Below are positions 1-9,862 of a stretch of 64,000 nucleotides of DNA, in pieces (position 1 is the stretch's first letter; each line of letters opens with the position of its first letter). Below the pieces are notes generated by a model. That model worked only from the letters and a program-made list of their open reading frames with translations. It was not told where the DNA came from and ran no database searches. Source of the stretch: Floccularia luteovirens (Eukaryota > Basidiomycota > Agaricomycetes > Agaricales > Squamanitaceae); NCBI GenBank assembly GCA_009739215.1, contig VSJF01000001.1:1178001-1242000 (forward strand). The letters are read 5' to 3'. The translations under genes and the position numbers were made by a program.

Positions 1-280
1 TATGTACCAATGTAAATATAAATTTAACATGTAAAAAAAAGTGCCTTTCCTATTGGCAGGTTGTAGATTATCTTCGAACTGTTGTTATTATGAAAAATGA
101 TAACCTCTCTCTAACCCGCTCTGGCCCTAATTTCGATTGTACTGTGGTGATATATTTGTAAGTGAGTATGCAGGGACTTGTCAAGAATTGCGTTGATATT
201 ATTTAGTTTTGATTTAAACTGGGAGTAGTAAGAAATCGAACAGAAGTTTAGTCTGAGACCAAGTTCACAGTATTTTGTCC
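1..280. other. Left-end spacer downstream of the chromodomain gene
   Basis: AT-rich sequence after the stop codon of the chromodomain gene. I see no gene in it. Confidence 0.4.
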
Positions 281-3200
281 TTATTGTTTCGGAAAAAACA
301 GATCCATAAAGTCGAATTCACTGGGTGTTACCCGCTCCAGCTGTATAAATAACTAGACATCAGTGTAATACACCCGATATTTTTGTTAAAACTCACCCCA
401 TCCTGTGGTGGATTTGTAGGAGGATCTCGTTCGCTTCCGTAAACAATGTAACGACGGTATTCGGTCATAATTGCCAGCTGCCTTTGCATAGAGAGTAAGT
501 CTGCAGTTATTTCATCCTCGATGGATCTGGACCACTGTAATTCTGGAATGCGAGAGTATTTCGTCGAAAAGGTGTTCAAACATGTCTCCAATAACGATCG
601 GGTGGTGGGGTTGATGCAATTTAAATATTCGCGTAGCCATTCGGTATGGGGATCATTCTTCGGCTTTGGGTTAGATTCACTTGGTGGCGCATGTATTAGC
701 GCTATGTTTCCCTCTTCGATTGCTGATAATACAAATTGTAATGGAAACTTATCCCTAGTGACAAATCAGCAACCACTCATAGAGAATTAAATATTCCAGT
801 AACCTGTCATATAGTGCTAGCGGATCTTCTCCTTTGCAAATTATTTTCGCAGCCATTCCAAGCACAGATGGTAGAATATAACAACACCATAGAGGGTGCT
901 TCTCAATCTGTTTGAGCTTCAATAATACTTCCTCTGGGTTATGGAGCAGCGCTCCAGGTGAAAATGTCACGACACCGCCTTAAAATTGGATGAGAAGAGG
1001 GTAAATAACCAACCATTGCATAACATACCTGAAGGATAAATCTCCCGCATCCCCCACATATGAGGAGAAACGGACTCATGAGTACCGTATGTCCAAAAGT
1101 ATATGTGGCCCTTCGTCCGTCTCTCCGCCAAATTCGGAAGTTTGTGTATCGAACGAAGCGCTCCAATGTGTACGAATATAATTCTAGGTTCACCACTATA
1201 CCCCACCTCCTTTATACGACAGCGCCCGAGTACTGAGCGCAAAAGTACAGTTTCGAGACCAGGTGATTCGCTGACACCGTCTGCAGCTTCAAACCAAACA
1301 CTGAAATTTCGATGACTCGAATACTCGGAGAGGTAATCATATAAATTTTGGGGAAATTTCAATATTCGCAATGCATGGTGATATGGAACGTCCCTAACGA
1401 AGCCCTTGCCGGGTATTCCATTTTTGATCGGGGGATTGAGTTTTGAAGGAAGAAGGGCACTAAAAGGTCTGGCGGGGTTTTCAGATATTTGGGGTGGAGA
1501 CAGGGCCCATGGGACAAGGGCTGATATGAGAACACTATTTTTCTCAAGTTGCTCCGGTACTTTAAGGGTCCAGCAGAGACGGATAATAGTCTTTGGAAAT
1601 ATAATTATGTGTCCGACCGTATTTCCGTCGAGCATTACCGGAACCAGGAATACCTGAGAGCGTGTTTAGTTGGAGACTTTGGTACATTAATCAAAGCACG
1701 AACTTTCTGTTTCTTGCTCATGTAGATCGCGAGCGTTTCGAACCGGCTCTTGTCAGTATCCGTCGCTGGAACCAGTTGCGCAAACTGCTGAGCTGGGTGG
1801 CAAGCAGGGAGAAACGACTCCATATCCACAGCGTCGTGGAAGCTCAAAACGTCGATTCTGTCCACTGAAGCAAGTACAATTGAAAAACGAAGACCTCCTG
1901 GTTTATGATCAGAGATGTCGTTAAAAGATACATTGCATAGCGCCGGGTGTTCCTCAGTTGATGATAAATAGAGTGGTCCAGTCCATTTCCATGTCGCCGA
2001 GGGTTGTCTGTGTTTTTCGTAAGACCGGAATGGAACTTTTACGGACTAACGTACCTGGCTGTTATAACAGGGGTTCTAGGATGTAGGGATGGTGGAAGTC
2101 CCAACTCAGAAAACGTATCTTGGGCGGGCCTTATCAGGAGTCAAAATCGTGTCTGAAATAAGCAAAGAAGAACTGACACTAGGGGAGCAGCCATACTAAG
2201 ATATGCTCTTTAGCATAATTTTGACCTTACTAGGGGGGAAACTCACGCAGGCGGCATAACACTTCTGAGCCACTCGTCTACCTCCACATCAGACACAGGT
2301 TGTGGCTGTGGCACTATAGGTGAGCTTGCAAGGAGGCTATCAGCACACTCCTCCTTTGAATGTATATCTATATACATACGTATGGCGTTCATATATATTC
2401 AGAGGGGGATCCAGGTCAACGTCTGCGAAAGTGGGCTGATGAGGACTGATAGGTGTTATGTCATTGTAAGGATTGAAATAGTCTTGATGAGGTGCAAATG
2501 TGGGACTTGTTGGATGCTCGGGACTACTTGGGTGGTCAGTTGGCTTTTTTTTGAAGCTAAGATTTTTCAAAGTTTGAGCGTTGGTCCTTGGTATTGGTAC
2601 CATGGGCTGTGATGCTGCTTTTGGCGCTGTAGGGGCGAGAGCTCCTTGTGCGAGTCGTTGCTTTATACTTATTCCAGCAACTAAACCAGCATGATTTGAA
2701 GTCATTCCTGCGATATCGGAATGTGGGTTTGATCGACGAGTGGGAACAGATTTACTGAACGATAATGACGTAGCGTTCGTCGAGACCAGCCTTGGTTCAG
2801 CAGGGGTTTTGTTGCTACTGGGAATCGTGTTTATGGAGGAAGTGTTGAAGGTTGCGGGGGATGGTTCTGGACGGGGCTGTTCGTGCTCATCCAATTGAGT
2901 CGCACCCGACCATACAGGGTTAAAAAAGCTTACCTGTGGTTTGGTAGCAGGGATAACAATTTTGAGAGGTTTCTTGTTAGAGGGGCCGGCTCTTGATACC
3001 TAGATCTAGTTCGTGAGTGTGGATACTCCAATAGACTCAAATTCCAACCTCATCATCAGTCAATATGGATCTTTTCCTCTTGAGGTTAGACGCTAGGTGT
3101 ATGGGCTCATCATCACTCTCATCAGCTTCGGAATCAGAATCAGAGGGGACGGTAGACATCCTCTGTAACTCGTTTAAACATTTTGGATTTGGATAGAAAG

Positions 3201-3927
3201 TGATAGATGGACACTAACCTCTTTCCCTTTCGGTTGTTTTCTCCTTACTCGTTTTTCTTGCTTTAACCTCTCATTCTCAAGCTCACTTCTAAAGATTTTT
3301 TTCTGCTTTTCTACATAAAAATTTTACGTTAGAGGTCTGAGAAAAAGTAAACTTGTGATAACGCACTGATCCAAGAATCTGTGGCTCTTGCTTCAAACCC
3401 AACCTGATAATCCGCATCATCGGTGCCAACATGATTCCAGAAGCTTGTCAGCAATATTTGACATCCAGCCACATTCTCCTCGGGTTCCCAGCTAGGTGTG
3501 AAGAGTTAGGCATATGAGAAACGGATAATGGACAAGGAGAGAACGAACCTATCCGCATCGGAATCATATCCAGCCCACTATTGTGAATTTGCATTGAACA
3601 AAGGAATCTTATAAGTTCGGTTCAATATACGTACTTTGACAAAATATTCCTTGATTAGTGGGAAGGGGGTAAATTATTTGTATCATGGATGACAGACGGA
3701 AGTAACCAACATACCCATTTTGCTGGTGCGTTGTGCCTCTTTTTCTTCTTTTTCTTGCGGGATGAATCGTTGCCCTCGTTTTCAGAGCTAGACACGGCTA
3801 CCACACGGGCTCTGGTTATGACCTCTGTAAGGAATCTGCTTTAATATTTTGTTGTTCCCAATTCTATGTAGGACGGGTACTCACCAACCTGGTATGTTTC
3901 TGGTTCGGTGACTTTTCGTTTCCCCAT
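281..3927 (-). CDS. Chromodomain protein, possibly Chp1-like heterochromatin factor
   Basis: The start codon opens with MGKRKVTEPETYQ, and spliced exons then give a chromodomain: YQVEVITRARVV, a lysine-rich insertion, EYFVKWAGYDSDADSWEPEENV. The three aromatic-cage positions (Tyr of YQVE, Trp and Tyr of KWAGY) are present, so binding of methylated histone H3 is plausible. A charged helical stretch follows (about 3.20-3.31 kb), then a Ser/Pro-rich disordered region (2.34-3.15 kb). The C-terminal half (0.28-2.1 kb) is an ordered domain with segments such as GGLRFSIVLASVDRIDVLS, GHIYFWTYGTHESVSP and HPLWCCYILPSVLGMAAKI. I associate this region with uncharacterised Agaricomycete chromodomain proteins. 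Resemblance to Chp1 of the RITS complex is inference. The last intron removes an apparent early stop and the true end reads FDFMDLFFPKQ. About a dozen introns are present, one of only 32 nt. Confidence 0.75.
3635..3649 (-). other. 15-nt microexon inside the chromodomain
   Basis: These 15 bases encode exactly EYFVK, the second strand of the chromodomain. They are flanked by an upstream intron ending in AATCAAG and a downstream intron starting GTACGT and ending CAATAG. Both junctions are phase 0. Skipping the exon would keep the frame but delete the strand just before the KWAGY cage residues. Confidence 0.7.
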
Positions 3928-4308
3928 GTAATTGAATTTGTTTGTCCGAATCTGTAGTGGTTCTGTTTCGTATAGAATATAGTGTGTCGGTCAAGTCGCG
4001 TAAGATCACGTCCGTTTGCTTATTGAAAGTTGTTGTGGCTAATTATAAGCTTTAAAGCCATGCAAATCCTTGAAGTGGCTCTATATATGTTATATACATC
4101 ATGTATCTTCATTCCTAACATGGTTCTTACGCTTTTCCTACTTGGTTTTGATCCAGTTTGCATACAAAAGGTTGCAATTGGAAATAATGATAAGGTATGT
4201 ATTGTCATGTAGGGAAGAAATTATATAACAAGGGTAGCAATGTATAGCCAAAGGGGAATGATTAACATTGTCCTGTCATACTTGCGCAGAACTGTAAGAA
4301 AGAGCTAA
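3928..4308. other. Spacer between chromodomain gene and ypt7
   Basis: This 381-bp AT-rich gap holds the 5' leader and promoter of the chromodomain gene and the 3' trailer of ypt7, both on the minus strand. Short open frames occur on both strands, but they lack splice context or recognisable protein. Confidence 0.5.
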
Positions 4309-5243
4309 TTAGCAATTGCATCCGTAGCTTTGGGATTTGTCCGAATCTAATTGGATAGGGTCTGGATAGTCGACATAGCTGGAATCATGCGTTGAGCAAG
4401 CATTGAGCAAGAAATGGTATACAACCTACAGTTGTTCTTCTGCTTCCTGTTGAAGTGCATTCTTGGCAACAGTTTGGAAAGCTTGTTCTACATTGATCGC
4501 CTCCTTTGCAGAAGTCTCAAAGTAAGGGATATTGCCCTTCGACTGACACCATGTCATTGCTCGTTTCTGTGTCACCTGGATGAAAGATATGTGTGCCGTT
4601 TTGATTTATAGGAAACTAAAGAATTATACCTGTCGTTTGCCTTCCTCAACATCTATCTTGTTTCCCAAAACAACAAAGGGGAAGTTCTCCGGATCATGTG
4701 GGCTGGCTTGGATAAGGAACTCATCCCTCCAGCTATCGAGTGTTTCAAACGATTTCGCACTGTTGACGTCGTATACGAGGACACAGCAATCCGCCCCTCG
4801 GTAGAATGCGACACCTAGGGATTGAAAACGTTCTTGACCTGCAGTATCCCATAACTATGATAAAGTAACTTTTGTATAAGGATAGCAGTGTAAGATAGTT
4901 AGGACACACCTGCATTGTGACGAGTCGGTCATCTACCATGACTTCTTTTGTGAGGCTACGATTAAAAAGTGTTATTGAACGGAATACATAAGTCGTTTGA
5001 ACGTACAAGTCTGCACCAATGGTAGCTTTGTACTGATTGCTAAAACGCTTGTTTACATATTGATTCATGAGTGAGGTCTTGCCGACACTGCAAAAAATGA
5101 CTCGTAAGAAATCCAACCAGCGTTGGTGTGGAGACAATGAGCTAACCCGCTGTCACCAAGAATGATAACCTGCGGGGAGAATATAGAGTCTATGATAAGA
5201 TAGAAGAGTAGAAAATGCGGACCTTGAGCAAGACACGACCCAT
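4309..5243 (-). CDS. ypt7: Rab7-family small GTPase Ypt7
   Basis: Spliced exons give [30 protein letters not shown], the effector loop YKATIGADF, the switch II motif [14 protein letters not shown], the guanine-specificity motif GNKID and ETSAKEA. The protein ends in GCNC, a CxC-type double geranylgeranylation signal. Length is about 205 residues, as for Rab7. Ypt7 drives homotypic vacuole fusion and fusion of late endosomes and autophagosomes with the vacuole through the HOPS complex. The first coding exon encodes only MGRVLLK. A late intron separates the helical tail (AEEQL) from [11 protein letters not shown] and the prenylation motif. The gene is head-to-head with atg16. No key residue is missing, and assignment to the Rab7 branch is secure from the switch and hypervariable sequences. 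Confidence 0.93.
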
Positions 5244-5428
5244 TCTCTGTAAGATTGCGAGGAGGATAAGTTTGTAAATTTACGAGGGGCTGGTTGTTGT
5301 CGGTGGGACTGACAAACAGCACTTGGCCTTGTGATACAGAACACCCAAATTGGGACTTCAAACTCCGAGTCAAAAAGTCTAGGGGTCAATCATTTGGCTT
5401 GTATTCCGTCAGGTATATAATTGTTCAG
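5244..5428. promoter_or_regulatory. Divergent promoter shared by ypt7 and atg16
   Basis: Only 185 bp separate the two start codons, which point away from each other. The interval must hold both promoters and both 5' leaders. I see no convincing TATA box. Confidence 0.6.
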
Positions 5429-6428
5429 ATGGCTGAGCCTCCATGGCAGGAACTCTTGCGTTTACGCTTAATAGAACGCGATGCTAAAGAATCAGCATAC
5501 GCATCTATCATTGAGCAATGTATGGCACACTTTTCGTTCGTGTCTCTTCCACAACTCATATCAACTTCCCCAGATCGTAGATTGGCTCAACAAACCAAAT
5601 TGCTCAAGGAACGCAATGCATCCCTACTTCAAGCTGTGGGTTCAGTTCGCGGAAACCCCAATAGCTTAACAACCACTTCACCAGGCTCGGGTGAAGAGTA
5701 TGTACTTTATGATCATATGGAAGTCACCTTTTGATCCATTTTATTAGCAATCCGGTGCGCGCTGCATACATAACTTCCCTTGAATCGCAGATATCTTCCT
5801 TACGAGACGAGCTTGCGACGGTCTACAAGACGCAAGGCCAGAATGTACAACGGCTCTTATCGATGAACGAAACCTTGAGAGAGAAAGAGGAGTTGGCTCG
5901 AATAGACTCTGAGAACCTTCGCAAAAACAGGGATGAGATTGCTGCGCTAAGGAAGAAGGTTGACCAGCACGCTGAGCTGATGGCAGAGAAAGCCAGATCT
6001 GTCCAGGTCAGTTTCGAAATTCGCTCAAAAGTTGTCACCGTATTCAATGGGTATTAGATCCTACATGATGAAATAGGCGCATTACAGTTGGAATTGGGTC
6101 AAATTGAGGATCGTAATCAAACACTAACCAAGGACAACGCTAAGCTGCTTCAACGTTGGCTCGATGCGAAACAAGCAGAAGCCACCAAAATGAATGAGGC
6201 CAATGAATTCTATGAGGATATGCGGTCTCGTCACCAGGCAGTTGTCACTTGGCGAGACGGGCCAGAGGATGGACATGGCTCTAATTCTCACAATGACAAC
6301 GATTCACTGTCGGGAAAAGGGGAAGACAACGACGCGGTTCATTTGACAACGACGAAGGATGGGACACGGTCTCCAATGTCCAAGACAGTGCGTCTGACAC
6401 CGAATGGCTAGTTGTGGAGGAGCAATAA
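5429..6428 (+). CDS. atg16: Autophagy protein Atg16
   Basis: Translation from ATG 5429 begins MAEPPWQELLRLRLIERDAKES, the amphipathic Atg5-binding helix of Atg16 (W...RLIERDAKE). After an intron it continues YRRLAQQTKLLKERNASLL, then a long coiled coil rich in E, K and L with AAYITSLESQISSLRDEL, ILHDEIGALQLELGQIEDRN and MNEANEFYEDMRSRHQAVV. Atg16 binds the Atg12-Atg5 conjugate and directs Atg8 lipidation to the forming autophagosome. As in other fungal Atg16 proteins there is no WD40 domain. Four exons are clear. The C-terminus is uncertain: the direct frame stops at 6411, whereas another frame ends EWLVVEEQ at 6428 and looks more protein-like, which would need one more short intron. Confidence 0.88.
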
Positions 6429-6783
6429 TTAGATTCAGCCATTGTTCATACCCTATCTTTATTATCTGATATCCTCAATACTCTCACATTTCTTTTGTTG
6501 TGAATTGCCGTTTGTAGTAGCAAGTAATGACACAAGCACTTTATTTCAGATTGAAAGAAAATAACAGAAGTCAGAGGAAACGGCTATTCGAGATACAAGA
6601 GAAGAGTAGAAAGGAAATCAGAAACAGAATTTGATGCAACTAAAACACATTTAGCTGATCACACTGAGTTTTTAAGAAATCATTACGCGAGTGAGGAACG
6701 TTTTCAAATGAATGACTGGTGGATACTTCATCACACGTCAAGAAATCTACCTTAACAACAATCAAAAGATAGCATGAAATTCA
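6429..6783. other. Convergent spacer, atg16 / pub1
   Basis: This 355-bp AT-rich gap holds the two facing 3' untranslated regions. No gene or repeat is visible. Confidence 0.5.
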
Positions 6784-8275
6784 TTAAGCAGGACCTTGCA
6801 TTTGAGCGTCAGCAGCTCCTTGTTGTCCAGGCTGGCCGTAATAACCTGACAATCAATATTAGGAGGCAAAATCTAGGAAACGAGAAGGCTGAATTACCCC
6901 AATAGTTTGAATAGTACGAGTTGGGGTCTGCTCCTCCCCATTGTGCTTGACCTGCCTGGCCTGCAGCGGGGTTGGGATCTCCGCCAGGTTGTTGCGCACC
7001 TGCACTTAGACCTAAGCCAGCGGTAGCAGCACCAGCGGGCTGAGGCATACCAGGTGAAGTCGGACCGGCACCACCAGCCGTTCCTGCAGCTTGGCCGGGA
7101 AATCCTGTGTAGCCGGTATATCCATATTGACCATAAGTGTTAGGTTGGGGCATTCCATACATGGGCTGCTTGGTTTTGAATATTGGTTAACTGTCTGGAA
7201 AGTCTTTTGCTTTGCTTACCATATTTCCGTAAGGAGCTGCGGCCGCGGTTGGGCTAATTGGGCCGCCTGGCTGTGCGGTTGCGCCGTCCGCACGATCCTT
7301 GCCCCAGCTACACTTGATAGGTCGTCCATGAACCATCTGTCCTTGCAACTGCACAATTGCCATGGCGGCATGTTCATGGGTATCCAACTTAACAAAAGCA
7401 AAGCCGCGATCTGCTTGCATACGAATCTCCGAAAGATAACCAATAGATTGGAAAAGAGGGATAAGGTCCGCTTGAGTACAATATGGAACCAAATTGCCAA
7501 CATATACAGTGGAATTATAAGCAGGTGTTTGCTGTACAACAGAGTCGTATGAGAGGGGACCTCCTTGGAAATTGATGGGAGCTGGGGCGCTACCAGCACC
7601 TCCAGGACGAGGGGAGGTTGCGATGGCTGACGGTGCAGGTGCACCCTGAGTTTTTTGGTTGGCCCAGTTGACTCGTATAGCCCGCGAACCAAGCCATTCA
7701 CCATTCATGGTTGCAATTGCTTGTTCTGCATCTGTCTTGTCCCGGAACGCAAGGAAACCGTATCCTCGAGATTTACCCGAATTCATATCCCACATTACTC
7801 GAGCGTCAGACATTGTGCCAAATGCGCTGAAAGCTTTAGCCAACACCTCATCATTAACTTCTGGGCTCAGATCGCCAACGAAAACGTGGTAATGACCGGT
7901 CGTGTCTTCCTTGTTCTGTTGACCTTGATATGCCCAGTTGACGCGGATTTCTGTGTCAAATATTTTACGACCATTAAGAGTTTGTAAAGCAGTTTCAGCA
8001 GCACGCATGTCAATATATTCGACAAATCCATAGTTTAGCCCGCCATGTTGGTAGTTGCGGTCAGGAATAATTTTAACGTGTTGCACAGGACCAGCAACAG
8101 CAAATATTTCCGTGAGCATATACTCCGTAACGCGAGGACTCAAGTTCCCGACGTATAGATGAGCGCGCCTCTGTGAGGTACGGAAAGATGATGAGGGAGA
8201 TATGTAACGATACGGAAAAGGACAAAGAAAACTGACCGGAGCCTCAGCGGGATTGCCCATACCCATTGGATTCAT
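6784..8275 (-). CDS. pub1: Three-RRM RNA-binding protein, Pub1/TIA-1 family
   Basis: Starts MNPMGMGNPAEAP, and the first intron joins to RRAHLYVGNLSPRV. Three RNA-recognition motifs follow: RRM1 with LYVGNL and YGFVEY, RRM2 with VFVGDL and GYGFLAF, and RRM3 with VYVGNL and GFAFVKL. The tail is rich in Gly, Gln, Ala and Pro (GQYGYTGYTGFPGQ) and is probably prion-like or disordered. The last exon is short and ends DAQMQGPA. Pub1/TIA-1 proteins bind U-rich mRNA, influence stability and splicing, and enter stress granules. RRM spacing and order match Pub1/Nam8-type proteins, and RRM3 being separated by a Pro/Ala linker favours Pub1. Its 5' leader lies in a strong polypyrimidine tract. Confidence 0.9.
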
Positions 8276-8520
8276 GATTGAAAATGATGAAGGAAATGAG
8301 ACCTGTGAAACAAGAGAATTAGGAAGATGAAGTAGGAAGGAAAGACAAGCGTACGAAAGACAGGAAACAGGAGGCAGTATACGATAGACAAGTCCGTCAG
8401 AGAGGAGATGAAATAGACGAGAGAAAGAAGAAAAGGAAACCGAGATAGTTAGAGAGACGAGACAGAGACTAGATGACAGTCAAGAGCAAAGTAGGAAAGT
8501 TCTCTTGCGTGGGAGAATTT
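8276..8520 (-). promoter_or_regulatory. Polypyrimidine 5' leader/promoter of pub1
   Basis: On the plus strand this stretch is almost purely purine (repeated GAGA, GGAA, AAAG blocks). On the coding strand of pub1 it is therefore a long CT-rich tract ending close to the start codon. CT-rich tracts at the transcription start are common in strongly expressed fungal genes. Confidence 0.5.
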
Positions 8521-8551
8521 TTTTTAAATCACACAAATATTATCATCTACG

Positions 8552-9725
8552 CTACTTGTGAGTAGGTACATTCAACAACACATTTCCACCTCCACTCGGT
8601 ATATATGTAACGTTCGGGTTGTTTGACAGTGACTGCACAATAGCCTTGCTCGCCTCAATCTTCCGCAACGCCACAAACGCTTCTCCAGCCTTTTCCAGCG
8701 CACGACTTATTGTCTGTGCTGCTTCAGCTTCTCCCTGCGCCCTTATCACTGCTGCTTGCCGTTCTTGTTCCGCCTATTCAATTTATCAGTATCCTTATCA
8801 CTCCTGCCCGCAATGACTTCACCTTTTCAACAATAAACTTGGCACGCTCCGCATCTGTACATGTAACACATCAAAAATTTAATTTTTACAATCAAAATGA
8901 TATCATACCTTGTTGTGCTATTTGTTTTGCCTCAACCGCTTGAGTAAATTCCTACCCAACATTTAGAAGCAGATTCCAACAAAGAAGCATACAGAGCACA
9001 CCTTTCCAAACGTCAAATGGGTGATTGATACGTCTTCCAACCTGATGTTAAACTCCCCAGCACGCTGCAGCAAATCCGCCCTGATACGTGATGAAACCTA
9101 TAAAAGTTGAATATTTCTTTGTTACGCCCTGTACTTTTCACGACTCACAACTTCACGTTGTGTGATAAGCTCTGCAGCATCGAATTGAGCAACTATGCTT
9201 TTTAGGACTTCGTTTCCAATGGAAGGGAGAACCCTCTCGTCATAATCCAGTCCAAGGCTTTGGTAAATTTTGGGGAGGTGGTCAATGTCAGGTCGTGAGA
9301 GCACCCTCAGTGTAATAGACACCATTTGCAAGTCCTTCGAGCCTGTGGTAGTTGAGATGTTCTTTGAAACGAGTGAATCTTCGAATCATATTATATATAT
9401 CTACTTACCCTTGGCTTGATGCGGCAGTCGTATAGAATAGCACGTTGCAACCAAGGAACAAGGAGATGCGTTCCCTCTCCTGTGGCCTGTACCCAAGTTA
9501 GTATATGAATTAGTGTAATACTAGCTGCTAACCTGATCCTTAACACCAGAAAACCTGTCGAACATCACTGCCTTATAACCGCCAGGAACATCGTATATGC
9601 TTGACTGGATTATGGAGGCACCAACTGCCAACGATACTGTAAAAGAGAATTTAGGTCAATTCAAACTTCAAGAATCATACGACAGCACCTAGAATACGGG
9701 TTGCATTTTGTTGAAGAGCAGCCAT
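8552..9725 (-). CDS. phb1: Prohibitin 1
   Basis: Starts [14 protein letters not shown] with a hydrophobic N-terminal anchor, then [28 protein letters not shown] and [24 protein letters not shown], the classical prohibitin start of the SPFH domain. Later exons give [33 protein letters not shown] and a C-terminal coiled coil with [20 protein letters not shown]. The end is [20 protein letters not shown]. The tail matches PHB1 rather than PHB2. PHB1 and PHB2 form the ring complex of the mitochondrial inner membrane that stabilises new respiratory subunits and regulates the m-AAA protease. Several short exons are present, and size is near the usual 270-280 residues. Confidence 0.92.
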
Positions 9726-9862
9726 TGCGATTTTATTGCCAGGCAAATAACTGAGACGCGCGTGCTCAAAAGTTCACAAAGTTCGCTCGGCAAATTTTAA
9801 AACATAATTGATCCGAGTCCGTACGTTTATAACTATTTGTACCATACATTAAAATATTAATA

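Noticed and set aside
7091..7704. Open frames on the plus strand and in the other minus frame over the RNA-binding protein
   Set aside because: Shadows of the real RRM-coding frame; no independent features.
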